Source: Pediococcus argentinicus
GTDB lineage: Bacteria > Bacillota > Bacilli > Lactobacillales > Lactobacillaceae
Reading direction: 5' to 3'
DNA length: 64,000 nt
Assembly: GCF_001437605.1 (NCBI RefSeq)
Contig: NZ_JQCQ01000002.1
Coordinates: 39,320 to 103,319, forward strand
Below are positions 6,887 to 17,433 of the stretch, piece after piece. The notes under the pieces were generated by a model that did not search any database, was not told the origin of the DNA, and saw nothing but the letters and a program-made list of their open reading frames with translations. Each line of letters begins with the position of its first letter. Position 1 is the first letter of the stretch. The position numbers and the translations under genes are program-made.

Positions 6887-8392
6887 TTATCGCTCCTCAC
6901 CATTCAGTTCTTCCTGCAACTCAGCAATTCGACCATAAAGTGGTTCCATCTGTTGTTCAACATCTTCAAAGAGTCGAATCAATTTTTGATATACTTCATG
7001 ATTTTTAGCATTGGGTTTGAATTCTTTGGTAGTTCCAACCATTTTTCGAATGATATCTAAACTTTCAATCTTGCCTAGAGCTTTCCAACCGATAACGGCA
7101 GCAGCTAAACATGAACTTTCGAAGCTATCTGGAACAGTCACTGATTGCCCTAGTACATCTGCTAAAATTTGACACCAAACTTCAGACTGAGTAAAACCGC
7201 CTGTTGCATGGATTTCATTAACGGCAAGTGACTTTTTAGTTAGGTTGAGGACTTCATTTAAATTAATCACAATGCCTTCCATCACGGCCCGGGCAATATC
7301 AGCTTTTGTGTGTGAAAATGTTAAACCAACCAACGAACTCTGTGCATTAGAATTCCACAATGGAGCACGTTCGCCACTCATATAGGAATTGAAAATTAGC
7401 CCATGAGCCCCAGCAGGTGTGTTATCAACCAGTTTATTAATTTCTTCAAATGGTAAATGATCGAGTAATTCTTCGCGAGCCCATTGCAAAACCTGCCCTC
7501 CGTTATTAACTGGTCCGCCAACAATCCATTTATGTGGGGCAACGTAGTAACAGAAAAGCTTCCCTTCTGGATCCAAATATGGCTCTGTAGTCATCACTCG
7601 AACTGCTCCAGAGGTTCCGATAGTCACCGCTGCAACACCTTCTTGATCAGCTCCAACACCTAAATTAGATAGTGCACCATCACTTGCTCCCATAATAATC
7701 TTAGTATTTGAATTAAGACCTAATTCATTAACCAAGTCTGAATTTATATTATCAATCACATAATCCGTATCCACCAAATCAGGCAACTGATTTGACTTAA
7801 CTCCGGCTAATTTCAAAGATTCTGGATTCCAGTTAAATGTATGCAAATTAAACAGACCGGTTGCATTTGCAATCGAGTAGTCCATTTTAAATTCGCCCGT
7901 CAGCTTGTAAATAACATATTCTTTAATCCCCGCAATGTAGCCAGTGTTTTCCATCATTGCAGGATATGCATGGCTCAACCAATAAAGTTTAACCAGTGGA
8001 TTCATCGGATGAATTGGAGTACCGGTCTCTTGATAAATATTCTGAAAATTAGCTTCCTGCTTAAATTGACCAAGTACAACACCTGCTCGATTATCAGCCC
8101 AGGTCATAACTCGAGAAATTGGTTTGTGATTTCCATCTAACAAAATCAGGCTGTGCATCGCAGCGGAAAATGAAATTCCGAGTACATGCTCGCTATCAAC
8201 CGATTTAGTAACGTTTTGAATTGTCTGCAAAATTGCATTTAGAATTTCATCAGGATCTTCTTCAGCTGCTTCAGGAACGTCGTGATACATGGGATAACCT
8301 AAATTTGAATATTCCACTACTTTCCCATTTTCATCATACAAAACTGACTTCGTACTGGTTGTTCCAATGTCAGTGCCAATCATATAATCCAT
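6887..8392 (-). CDS. gntK: FGGY-family carbohydrate kinase, probable gluconokinase
   Basis: 501 residues. The actin-fold ATPase motifs of FGGY kinases are present: GTDIGTTSTKSV at the N-terminus (phosphate-1), the substrate loop WADNRA, then VTIGTSGAVRV (phosphate-2) and GGFTQSEVWCQILADVLG (adenosine). The start at 8392 follows AAAGAGGTAATAACA; longer forms begin ahead of that site. Gluconate is the most likely substrate because lactobacilli carry FGGY-type gluconate kinases beginning MDYMIG and because glycerate kinase follows in the same operon, but xylulose or another polyol is possible. No permease is encoded in the visible operon. Confidence 0.75.
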   Translation of the reverse strand: MDYMIGTDIGTTSTKSVLYDENGKVVEYSNLGYPMYHDVPEAAEEDPDEILNAILQTIQNVTKSVDSEHVLGISFSAAMHSLILLDGNHKPISRVMTWADNRAGVVLGQFKQEANFQNIYQETGTPIHPMNPLVKLYWLSHAYPAMMENTGYIAGIKEYVIYKLTGEFKMDYSIANATGLFNLHTFNWNPESLKLAGVKSNQLPDLVDTDYVIDNINSDLVNELGLNSNTKIIMGASDGALSNLGVGADQEGVAAVTIGTSGAVRVMTTEPYLDPEGKLFCYYVAPHKWIVGGPVNNGGQVLQWAREELLDHLPFEEINKLVDNTPAGAHGLIFNSYMSGERAPLWNSNAQSSLVGLTFSHTKADIARAVMEGIVINLNEVLNLTKKSLAVNEIHATGGFTQSEVWCQILADVLGQSVTVPDSFESSCLAAAVIGWKALGKIESLDIIRKMVGTTKEFKPNAKNHEVYQKLIRLFEDVEQQMEPLYGRIAELQEELNGEER

Positions 8393-8414
8393 TGTTATTA
8401 CCTCTTTAATAGTC

Positions 8415-8439
8415 AAAAAGGAGCACTTTTGCGCTCCTT
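8415..8439 (-). terminator. Intrinsic terminator after ligA, directly upstream of gntK
   Basis: Read on the minus strand: AAGGAGCGC, loop AAAA, GTGCTCCTT, then TTTTT. It fills most of the 51 bases between ligA and the gntK start. No separate gntK promoter is obvious, so it may act as a leaky attenuator. Confidence 0.8.
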
Positions 8440-8443
8440 CAGA

Positions 8444-10480
<2,037 letters not shown>

Positions 10481-11242
10481 CTACCCTTTTAAATCAACAT
10501 CGAGTTCCACTGGACAGTGGTCAGAACCAAATATTTCATTGTGAATCTTTGCATCTTGTAAACGATCATCAATTGATTTTGATGTAATAAAATAGTCAAT
10601 CCGCCAACCAGAATTATTATCACGAGCGTGGAATCGGTAACTCCACCATGAATAAATATCGGATTGGTCTGGATAGAAGTAACGGAATGTATCCGTAAAT
10701 CCTGAAGCTAATAATTCACTGAATTTAGCCCGTTCTTCATCACTAAAGCCAGCGTTCTTGTGGTTAGTCTTGTCATTTTTCAAATCAATCGGATTATGAG
10801 CAACATTTAGGTCACCACAGAACACAACTGGTTTGGTCTCATTTAATTTGTTGATGTAAGCTTGAAAAGCATCTTCCCAACTCATTCGATATTCCAAGCG
10901 TTTTAATTTAGCTTGTGAATTAGGTGTATAACAAGTAATCATGTAAAAGTCTTTGTATTCAAGGGTGATCACCCGACCTTCGTGATCATGCTCATCAACG
11001 CCAATTCCATATGTAACATTTAGTGGTTTTATTTTTGTAAAAATAGCCGTACCAGAATAGCCCTTTTTATCAGCATAATTCCAGTATTGATGGTAACCTG
11101 GTAAATCCATTTCAATTTGGCCAGCTTGTAGCTTGGTTTCCTGCAAACAAAAGATATCGGCATTTAAATCATTAAAAGAATCCATAAATCCATGTGTCAC
11201 TGCAGCTCGCAGTCCATTTACATTCCAAGAAATTAACTTCAT
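10481..11242 (-). CDS. exoA: Exodeoxyribonuclease III / AP endonuclease (ExoA)
   Basis: Cuts DNA at abasic sites and trims 3' ends in base excision repair; 253 residues, as in Gram-positive ExoA. Metal and catalytic motifs are complete: SWNVNGLRA (Asn), CLQETKLQ (Glu), GDLNVAHNPIDL (Asp-Asn), RIDYFI (Asp) and GSDHCPVELD (terminal Asp-His pair). The ribosome site GGAGG precedes the ATG. It is followed after 9 bases by ligA, so nick processing and sealing are made from one transcript. Base excision is the most likely shared role. Confidence 0.93.
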   Translation of the reverse strand: MKLISWNVNGLRAAVTHGFMDSFNDLNADIFCLQETKLQAGQIEMDLPGYHQYWNYADKKGYSGTAIFTKIKPLNVTYGIGVDEHDHEGRVITLEYKDFYMITCYTPNSQAKLKRLEYRMSWEDAFQAYINKLNETKPVVFCGDLNVAHNPIDLKNDKTNHKNAGFSDEERAKFSELLASGFTDTFRYFYPDQSDIYSWWSYRFHARDNNSGWRIDYFITSKSIDDRLQDAKIHNEIFGSDHCPVELDVDLKG

Positions 11243-11311
11243 TAGATTACCTCCACTTTTCTATTACTTCTATAATATCTCATTTTAGTATCATTCGGGT
11301 CTTTATAACAT

Positions 11312-11350
11312 TAAAAAAGATATCAAGCTACATTACAGCTTGATATCTCT
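11312..11350 (-). terminator. Terminator of the ABC-exporter/TetR operon
   Basis: A 12-bp perfect stem (AGATATCAAGCT / AGCTTGATATCT) followed on the minus strand by T6. It lies just after the TetR gene and before the exoA leader. Confidence 0.88.
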
Positions 11351-11355
11351 AAAAA

Positions 11356-11994
11356 TTATTTACTAATGCCACGCTCAAAAACACCCATGTATCCCTCAGC
11401 ATGTTTAATAATATCAGTCATTTGACTCAAATCACCGTCTGGATGTTTTTCCATATACGCCTTAGTCTCTTCACCAATTTGAAGCATAATAGCGGTGAAC
11501 ATTCCTTGAACAACCTCCATATCAACATCTCCACGAATATTAAGTCGTTCTAAGACTGGACCACTCAGCTCCATAGCATTGTTTAAATCAACCCCGACAA
11601 TTTGATGAACTTGCTCACGATCCTCGTCATTAAAATCGTTCACATCACCATACGCATCAAGCAATACTTTGAACTCATCCGGGAACTTGCTTTGGAGTTG
11701 TATTTTATATTTAGTAGCTCGCACAATCATTTCAGTTAAATCCTTGGAGTCTTTCCAAACCGAAAGATCTGCAGTACTCATAATATTATTAACTGCAAAT
11801 TGTAATGTACTTTTATACAATCCAAATTTACTATCGTAGTATCTAAAAATAATTCCCTTCGAAACTTTTGCCATCTCTGCAATTTGATCAACACGCGTTC
11901 GTTGATAGCGATTATTTGCAAATACCTTGAGCGAGTTTTTTAAAATACGCGAAACTTTTTCTGGATCTTTAGGTACTTGTTTAGTTATTTCCAT
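11356..11994 (-). CDS. TetR-family transcriptional regulator
   Basis: 212 residues. The N-terminal helix-turn-helix is clear (RVDQIAEMAKVSKGIIFRYY, about residues 35-55), followed by a variable helical ligand domain. It is the last gene of ATPase-permease-tetR, 11 bases after the permease, with an AGAGG ribosome site. The operon promoter carries two TGAC-type palindromes, so this protein probably represses its own exporter operon until a toxic ligand binds. The ligand cannot be read from sequence. Confidence 0.85.
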   Translation of the reverse strand: MEITKQVPKDPEKVSRILKNSLKVFANNRYQRTRVDQIAEMAKVSKGIIFRYYDSKFGLYKSTLQFAVNNIMSTADLSVWKDSKDLTEMIVRATKYKIQLQSKFPDEFKVLLDAYGDVNDFNDEDREQVHQIVGVDLNNAMELSGPVLERLNIRGDVDMEVVQGMFTAIMLQIGEETKAYMEKHPDGDLSQMTDIIKHAEGYMGVFERGISK

Positions 11995-12005
11995 AATTAA
12001 ACCTC

Positions 12006-13616
12006 TTAACTTAAATCTCTACGTTGATACCCCCAAATTCCAATTATAATCAAAACTGCCATTATTATCATTAATACACTGAAATATCCGTAATTGACCG
12101 CATGGACAGGGACCTTATTAGCCCAACCAAAAGCACTAAACTTCTTCGCCCAATCTGGTAATTTTAACAAACTACCCAAATACATGGAATAGATACCATA
12201 GAACACATAAGCCCATGATATCAAGGTGCCTTTAGGCCATATACCAACTAAAAAGGCTGCCATTGCAACAGACGTCAAAATTGCTGGACTGTATGCGATA
12301 AACACATGTATATAAGTCTGAAAGTCTAATTTACCATGTGTTAAAACTGCATTTCCCGCAACATAAAGACCCATTAAAGAAGCAAAGAAGCTCAGTTCTC
12401 CCGCAATAATTGCTGTGATTAAATAGCTGATAAAAACATGTAATCTGGAAACCTTCTTTGCAAAAATATTTTCTAAATAGCCCTTCGTTTGATCTCCTTT
12501 GAGACTATTCATAACCTGAATAGCTGGAATCGCTGCGAGACCAACACAAACTATGGTAATGACTGCCACAAAATTTAGTAAAATCTGGTGATTTGCTGCA
12601 TTAACTGCAGCTTTTCCAAATACAGTTTGCATCGTTGGATTAGTTTTCAAAATATCACTGATTGTATTAAAAATTGAACCATACGTCGTACCTAAGATAA
12701 ATAAGCCAACAGTCCAAACAATCATGCTAGTACGATGTAGCTTCATAATTAGACTAATCGGACCGCGCAGTAAGAAACCAGCCTTTGCTCGTCCAGGACG
12801 AGTTGCAATCAATCCCGAACCAATATCACGGTGTTGGCTTGTAAATAGTACTAACAACCAAACAACAAAGCTCAAAACAACCAATATAATGACTGGTCTC
12901 CAATCATTTTTATGAAATGCTGATATTTTTTCAATCATTCCAAATGGATTAAACCATGTTGTAGATGGACGTTTTAAATCCGTATACATTCGTAAAATAT
13001 AAAACAATCCAAAAATTCCATAACTAATCGTCGTTGCATTACGAGAATTATCCGCAATCTGTGCGCTGAAGAGTGCTACCATGCCAAAGAACAACCCTAC
13101 TGCTGCTAATACCATTCCAAGCAGCCAAGCACCATTTGCATTGACTCCTGGCATTCCACTAAATTGAATTCCTAATCCAAACAGCATTCCAACAATAATA
13201 TTAATGAAGAGTAGTTCGAGGGAAATCGCCATTATATTCGACATACGTCCAATTGAATGCGAAACTAGCAGTTCTGTTAAACCACTGTCTTCTTCACTTC
13301 GCGACCCACGAATTGCAAAGTAAATATTCATAATCACCATCATCAAAGCCATGAAAACAATCATTTCAGTACCAAACACATCAGCACTTTGCTTTGCAGG
13401 AATATCAAACTTACCAAATAAAGCTACCATTGCAGGTGATTTTAAAGTGTTCTCAATCGCCGAAATTGAACTTGGTGTTCCATAAATTCCTTCAAATTTG
13501 AAGGCTACAGAAGCCATTAATCCCGCAAGACAGATAATCCAAGTAATCAGGCTCCAACTATCACGTCGAATCCCAAATCGTGTTAGAAATCCCGTTTTAT
13601 CAAAATTATTTTTCAT
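12006..13616 (-). CDS. ABC exporter permease, polytopic
   Basis: 536 residues with about 12 hydrophobic segments in two similar halves, each opening with a short cytoplasmic lead-in (TRFGIRRDSWSLITWI and MKLHRTSMIVWTVG), the layout of antibiotic/multidrug exporter permeases with duplicated ABC-2 domains. A loop with RGSRSEEDSGLTELL in the first half and a matching QTKGYLENIFAKKVSR in the second resemble the coupling region that meets the ATPase. The start at 13616 has AGAGG nine bases upstream; the GTG at 13622 is too close to that site. It overlaps the ATPase gene by 11 bases, indicating translational coupling. Substrate unknown. Confidence 0.82.
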   Translation of the reverse strand: MKNNFDKTGFLTRFGIRRDSWSLITWIICLAGLMASVAFKFEGIYGTPSSISAIENTLKSPAMVALFGKFDIPAKQSADVFGTEMIVFMALMMVIMNIYFAIRGSRSEEDSGLTELLVSHSIGRMSNIMAISLELLFINIIVGMLFGLGIQFSGMPGVNANGAWLLGMVLAAVGLFFGMVALFSAQIADNSRNATTISYGIFGLFYILRMYTDLKRPSTTWFNPFGMIEKISAFHKNDWRPVIILVVLSFVVWLLVLFTSQHRDIGSGLIATRPGRAKAGFLLRGPISLIMKLHRTSMIVWTVGLFILGTTYGSIFNTISDILKTNPTMQTVFGKAAVNAANHQILLNFVAVITIVCVGLAAIPAIQVMNSLKGDQTKGYLENIFAKKVSRLHVFISYLITAIIAGELSFFASLMGLYVAGNAVLTHGKLDFQTYIHVFIAYSPAILTSVAMAAFLVGIWPKGTLISWAYVFYGIYSMYLGSLLKLPDWAKKFSAFGWANKVPVHAVNYGYFSVLMIIMAVLIIIGIWGYQRRDLS

Positions 13617-14547
13617 GATCACTCACCTCTGATCCACTTTGATCAGAACTTTGTTTGTAATAACGTAAGAATAAATCTTCCAGGGTTGGTGGAGTACTCT
13701 GTAATGCCACGATTCCTTTAGTAGTCAAATACTGCATAATATTCTCGATGTTTTCTGAATCGACCGCAAATGTTGCTTTGTTAGAAACTTGTTTACTGCG
13801 ACTGACATTATGAACCGCCGGATTCTGATCCAAATCGTCGATACTTTCCTTAGTTGTAACTGTTATTTGCGTACGCGTTAAATGACGCATATCGTCTAAC
13901 GTTCCGGTTTCGATAATTTCACCGTCACGAATAATTCCAATCCGATCACACATACGCTCAACTTCAGATAAAATGTGACTCGAAAGTAAAATGCTCTTCC
14001 CAGATTTTTTTAACTGTAAAACTTCTTGTTGGAAGATTTCTTCCATCAAAGGATCCAACCCTGATGTAGGTTCATCAAATATATATAAATCAGCATTCGT
14101 TGAAAATGCAGCAACTAGTGCCACTTTTTGGCGATTTCCCTTTGAATATGTCCGAGCCTTTTTCGTGACATCTAAGTCAAACTTAGCAATCAAGTCATCC
14201 GTACGTTGGGTATGTTTGTTATCATTCATTTTCAAAAACAAATCGATAATTTCGCCACCAGTTAAATTAGGCCATAGATACACATCCCCTGGCACATACG
14301 CAATTCGTTTATGAATTAATACACGATGTGTCCATACATCTTCACCAAAGATGGTCGCCTTACCGGCAGTTCGTTTTAAGATCCCTAATAAAGTCCTAAT
14401 CGTAGTTGATTTACCAGCTCCGTTCGGTCCAATAAACCCAAAAACTTCTCCCTTATTAACATCAAAAGTAATATTTTTCAAAGCTTTAAATTTGCCAAAT
14501 GATTTTTGTAAATGATCTAGGTGTAAAACCACATTATTTGTTTTCAT
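13606..14547 (-). CDS. ABC exporter ATP-binding protein
   Basis: 313 residues. Walker A GPNGAGKST, a Q-loop region (YVPGDVYLWPNLT), a signature motif in the variant form YSKGNRQKVALVAAF, and Walker B LYIFDEPTSGLDP are present, then a C-terminal extension of about 80 residues typical of drug/antibiotic exporter ATPases (DrrA-like). The ATG at 14547 follows GGGAGGCATTATT; the upstream in-frame start at 14598 lies within the -10/start region and is rejected. It forms a transporter with the overlapping permease gene. Substrate unknown; efflux of a toxic compound is the family expectation. Confidence 0.88.
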   Translation of the reverse strand: MKTNNVVLHLDHLQKSFGKFKALKNITFDVNKGEVFGFIGPNGAGKSTTIRTLLGILKRTAGKATIFGEDVWTHRVLIHKRIAYVPGDVYLWPNLTGGEIIDLFLKMNDNKHTQRTDDLIAKFDLDVTKKARTYSKGNRQKVALVAAFSTNADLYIFDEPTSGLDPLMEEIFQQEVLQLKKSGKSILLSSHILSEVERMCDRIGIIRDGEIIETGTLDDMRHLTRTQITVTTKESIDDLDQNPAVHNVSRSKQVSNKATFAVDSENIENIMQYLTTKGIVALQSTPPTLEDLFLRYYKQSSDQSGSEVSDHEK

Positions 14548-14574
14548 AATAATGCCTCCCTTGAATTTACTTAG

Positions 14575-14617
14575 ATTATATTTCTTGTTGACCCGCAAGT
14601 CAATGACTGTGCAGTCA
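14575..14617 (-). promoter_or_regulatory. Promoter of the ABC-TetR operon with overlapping operator palindromes
   Basis: On the minus strand TTGACT (complement 14598-14603) and TATAAT (complement 14575-14580) are exactly 17 bases apart. The -35 lies inside one inverted repeat, TTGACCCGCAAGTCAA (14588-14603), next to a second, TGACTGTGCAGTCA (14604-14617). Two adjacent TGAC palindromes over a promoter are the expected footprint for the TetR-type repressor encoded at the end of the operon. Confidence 0.72.
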
Positions 14618-14632
14618 ATATTAAAAAAAATA

Positions 14633-14662
14633 AAAAGCGCTGCTTTATATCAGCAGCGTTTT
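14633..14662 (-). terminator. Terminator after the serine hydrolase gene
   Basis: Hairpin of ACGCTGC-type sequence (GCGCTGC paired with GCAGCG) followed on the minus strand by TTTTTATTTTTTTT. It lies 5 bases past the stop codon that the serine hydrolase would have in its unshifted frame, supporting that as the original gene end. Confidence 0.75.
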
Positions 14663-14666
14663 ACTT

Positions 14667-14783
14667 TTAAAGTAGATTTTGAATAGCCGAAGCCAAGTTA
14701 ACCGCATGGTTCTTATTTCCACCGGCTGACTTGGAGGTTTGATTTACAAACAAAATCACTCCATTACGGTGTCTAGTGAAAAA
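14667..14783 (-). pseudogene. Out-of-frame 3' tail of the serine hydrolase gene
   Basis: After the T5 run at 14779-14783 (minus strand) the -1 frame of the gene continues for about 38 codons with a sensible C-terminus (FTRHRNGVILFVNQTSKS... ending SAIQNLL) and stops at 14667-14669, directly before a terminator. One missing T would explain the early stop at 14756. This may be a real deletion, a phase-variable run or a sequencing error. Confidence 0.75.
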
Positions 14784-16507
14784 TTGACCCAGTTATTAAC
14801 ATGGTTGTACGCTAATGAACCATACACATTTTTAGTTTTAAAGTAATCACTAACATACATCCCACCAGAATATCCTTTATAAGACACCGTCTTTAAATGG
14901 ATTAAATAATTGTAATCTGATTTATTCAGAATTTTTCCATTAGATAATCCCTTTTCAAACTTATAATAATCTTCCGGCGTTGTATACATATTTCCAGCTC
15001 CCACAATCAGTGACATTAGGGATGGAGAAACAGTTTTACAACTCTTATAATTTCCGTTCGAATAATAATAGTTTTTAGCAGCAACGCGATTCTTAGGAAT
15101 TTGGTCCCACATATATGTGGATTTAAGTCCCAAAGGCTTTATAATTCGTTCTTTCAAATTAGTTGCATATGACTTACCGGTAATCTTTCTAATAATACCA
15201 GCTAACAAAATATAGTTGGAATTACTATAATAAAAAGTCTTACTTCTTAAGCCACGGGCATTAACTCGTTGAATTGCACGATTAACCGCAGTTGCTTCTG
15301 ATAATTTAGTTCCTGGTTCACGTTCATCATCTGGATCTGCAATTCCTGATGTTTGAGTCATTAAACTTCCAAGTGTAATTGTATTACCGCCTCTTAGTGA
15401 GGGTAACCAACGATTAATAGTCGTATATTGTGTAAAACTATTTTTGGTTTTCTGAGACTGTGTAATCAATTGAACAATCATAGCTGCAGTCATTGCTTTT
15501 TGAAGTGATGCCCCAGCATATACAGCACTTCCACTGGAATTAGAAACTTTCCCTTTGTGGTCTGCATCACCATTAGCAAAAGAATGCACTTTACCATTTT
15601 TAACAACTAAAACTCGACCATTTAAATGATACTGATTCATTAATCTTTGAACGTTATCTTTTTTAGGATCAGACTTTACTGCTAAATTAGCATTTGCAAT
15701 GATTGGCTGTTTGATTGTGGCAGTTGCCCAAATCCATCCCATGTTCTTGCCATTCCACTTCACTCGTAAATAATCAGCTTTTTTACCAGCAACACGAGCA
15801 GTCATATCAACCGTCATCAATTTATTCACATAATTTTTCTGATAGTGAATCGCGGTCGCACGATAATCACCATAATTAGCGTGATCGAAAAATGGATGAC
15901 TATTGCCCTTTTTAATTTTAACTTTATAGGTATTTTTCTTTACCGTCGTATACTTAGTTGGTAATCCAGTATATCCCTGCCAAATCCAAGCTGATTTGCC
16001 ATCATTGTTTTTAAAATAGTAATAGTTCTCTTTACCAACTTTCAATTGTTGTTTAACAGATAAATCAGTAAATTGATTAGCTAAATACTTAGATTTGAAA
16101 TACAGTGGTTTCTGACTTCCAATCGGATTCCCCTCCAAATCCCAAACTTTTTTATTAGAGGACTTGGCTCGGTTCTGCTGTTGCACAACGCGAACCTGAT
16201 TCATACTCTTCAACTTACCCGAACTTTGCCAATTATGAGAAGCTGTTTGATTACCAGTGTTACTAATTGGCGCCGTACTGACGTGTGGTTGCACTTTCAC
16301 GTTCATTACTCTTTGATTAAGGTTAGTTTCTGTTTTGGCAGGTGTTGTTACTTCTTGTTCTCCACTTGTGCTAACTGTAGAATTAGTTTTATTCGTTTGT
16401 ACTACATCTTTAGCTGTATCGGTAGCATCAGCCAAAACATGTGTACTTGAAAATACTAGTCCGGTCAGCAATGTAGCTGTAATCCCCAAAAATTGTTTTT
16501 TATTCAT
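14756..16507 (-). CDS. Secreted serine hydrolase (class C beta-lactamase/DD-peptidase fold) with GW/SH3-like repeats, C-terminus frameshifted
   Basis: As translated, 583 residues. A signal peptide (MNKKQFLGITATLLTGLVFS, cut near VLA-DA) is followed by a Thr/Ser-rich linker, two GW/SH3-like wall-binding modules (KPLYFKSKYLANQF, then KSAWIWQGYTG, and TVDMTARVAGKKADY, then GWIWATAT), and a penicillin-binding fold with Ser-x-x-Lys (ASLQK, about residue 332) and Tyr-x-Asn (YSNSNY, about 425). The start at 16507 has TTGGAGGGTAAGA upstream; a longer start lacks one. The frame shifts within a T5 run near 14781 and ends SLDTVME instead of continuing to a normal end at 14667, removing the last ~38 residues. 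Probable role: wall-associated peptidase/esterase. Activity after the shift is unknown. Confidence 0.8.
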   Translation of the reverse strand: MNKKQFLGITATLLTGLVFSSTHVLADATDTAKDVVQTNKTNSTVSTSGEQEVTTPAKTETNLNQRVMNVKVQPHVSTAPISNTGNQTASHNWQSSGKLKSMNQVRVVQQQNRAKSSNKKVWDLEGNPIGSQKPLYFKSKYLANQFTDLSVKQQLKVGKENYYYFKNNDGKSAWIWQGYTGLPTKYTTVKKNTYKVKIKKGNSHPFFDHANYGDYRATAIHYQKNYVNKLMTVDMTARVAGKKADYLRVKWNGKNMGWIWATATIKQPIIANANLAVKSDPKKDNVQRLMNQYHLNGRVLVVKNGKVHSFANGDADHKGKVSNSSGSAVYAGASLQKAMTAAMIVQLITQSQKTKNSFTQYTTINRWLPSLRGGNTITLGSLMTQTSGIADPDDEREPGTKLSEATAVNRAIQRVNARGLRSKTFYYSNSNYILLAGIIRKITGKSYATNLKERIIKPLGLKSTYMWDQIPKNRVAAKNYYYSNGNYKSCKTVSPSLMSLIVGAGNMYTTPEDYYKFEKGLSNGKILNKSDYNYLIHLKTVSYKGYSGGMYVSDYFKTKNVYGSLAYNHVNNWVNFSLDTVME

Positions 16508-16568
16508 TCTTACCCTCCAAAGTTCTATTGTAACGAACATTCGATAGCATTTAAGAGGTATGAGGGAT

Positions 16569-16585
16569 TTGTAATCAAGTTGTAA
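16569..16585 (-). promoter_or_regulatory. Direct repeat TTGTAA-N5-TTGTAA upstream of the serine hydrolase
   Basis: Two identical hexamers 11 bases apart (TTACAA on the coding strand), one helical turn, about 60-80 bases upstream of the start. OmpR/PhoB-type response regulators bind such repeats, so the wall hydrolase may be under two-component control. No regulator is encoded nearby. Confidence 0.3.
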
Positions 16586-16604
16586 GTTTTTTAATACTTA
16601 CGAC

Positions 16605-16635
16605 AAAATAAAAGGATTGGCTAAGCCAATCCTTT
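16605..16635 (-). terminator. Terminator after the 61-residue acidic protein gene
   Basis: An 11-bp stem (AAAGGATTGGC, 3-base loop, GCCAATCCTTT) followed on the minus strand by TTATTTTG. It closes the short gene at 16649 and separates it from the serine hydrolase promoter. Confidence 0.8.
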
Positions 16636-16648
16636 AAATAAAACTATT

Positions 16649-16834
16649 TTACTTACCAAATAGATTCTTAACTGAATCCATGATGCCATCAGCACCGCCA
16701 CCAAGTAATCCCTTAGCTTGGTCTGCATAGTCACCTAAGTCGTCTTTATGATCTTCGAAGAATTGCTTTGCGTCGTCAAGATTACCGCCACTAACAAGTT
16801 CCTTGATCTTATCTAACGCGTCTTGTGCATTCAC
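16649..16834 (-). CDS. Small acidic helical protein, unknown function
   Basis: 61 residues, GTG start with TAGGTGA six bases upstream. The sequence is Asp/Gly-rich and helical: NAQDALDKIKELVSGGNLDD, a second helix (AKQFFEDHKDDLGDYADQAK), a Gly run (GLLGGGADG) and an amphipathic end (IMDSVKNLFGK). There is no signal or membrane segment. It has its own terminator and so is probably a single-gene unit. Proteins of this small soluble kind are frequent in lactobacilli, often abundant and stress-linked, but no family name can be given here. Confidence 0.7.
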   Translation of the reverse strand: MNAQDALDKIKELVSGGNLDDAKQFFEDHKDDLGDYADQAKGLLGGGADGIMDSVKNLFGK

Positions 16835-16896
16835 AATAAATCACCTACCATATCTTTAAAAGTTACATTTATTATAATTCTTTTTTTTTTGATATA

Positions 16897-17433
16897 CTAG
16901 TCTTTAATGCGCTTCCATTCCTGTCGAAGAATTCCAAACTTTACTGAATCCCAATATTGATTATTCCAATACCGAACCTGACGAATATGCGCTTCTTCCT
17001 GCATTCCTAGTTTGTAACCTAATTTAATCATCCCAGGATTACCAGACCAGGTTGTAAAGCTCAGATGTGGTAAGTCAGTCAGGTCAAATAGATAGGATAT
17101 CCACTGCTTTAAAGATTCTGTGCCAATTCCTTTAGACCAGTTGTCCTGACTAAAAATGACAATTCCAAAATCAAGCCATCGTTTTAGCTCACCGTCTTCA
17201 TAATTGGCGCCAACCATTCCGACAATCTTATTATTCACAATTATTAATCGATTAAGAGGATTACCAACATATTTTGCAATGCCAGTCTTTTCTACAAATT
17301 CATCGTGTTCCGGCACTGGATCTTTAAAATATGGTCCATTAAACTTCATCCACTCTAGATCTGACTTTCCCCAAGCTGCCTGCCAGTAATCTTCCAGGTT
17401 ATCAACCGTTATAGGCGCAAGTCTTAATTTCAT
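16897..17433 (-). CDS. GNAT-family N-acetyltransferase
   Basis: 178 residues with the layout of a Gcn5-related acetyltransferase of the RimJ/RimL-like type: an N-terminal LRLAPITVDNLEDYWQAAWG, a central strand IIVNNKIVGMVGANYEDGE, then WLDFGIVIFSQDNWSKGIGT, which is the acetyl-CoA loop (Q/R-xx-G-x-G/A in the form NWSKGIGTESL), and GNPGMIKLGYKLGMQEEAHI. The acceptor is unknown. It overlaps the upstream 60-residue membrane protein gene by 4 bases (ATGA type), so the two are translationally coupled. No terminator is evident downstream. Confidence 0.8.
   Translation of the reverse strand: MKLRLAPITVDNLEDYWQAAWGKSDLEWMKFNGPYFKDPVPEHDEFVEKTGIAKYVGNPLNRLIIVNNKIVGMVGANYEDGELKRWLDFGIVIFSQDNWSKGIGTESLKQWISYLFDLTDLPHLSFTTWSGNPGMIKLGYKLGMQEEAHIRQVRYWNNQYWDSVKFGILRQEWKRIKD

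Noticed and set aside
8393..8443. A riboswitch or promoter ahead of gntK
   Set aside because: The gap holds only the ligA terminator hairpin and the ribosome site; nothing else fits.
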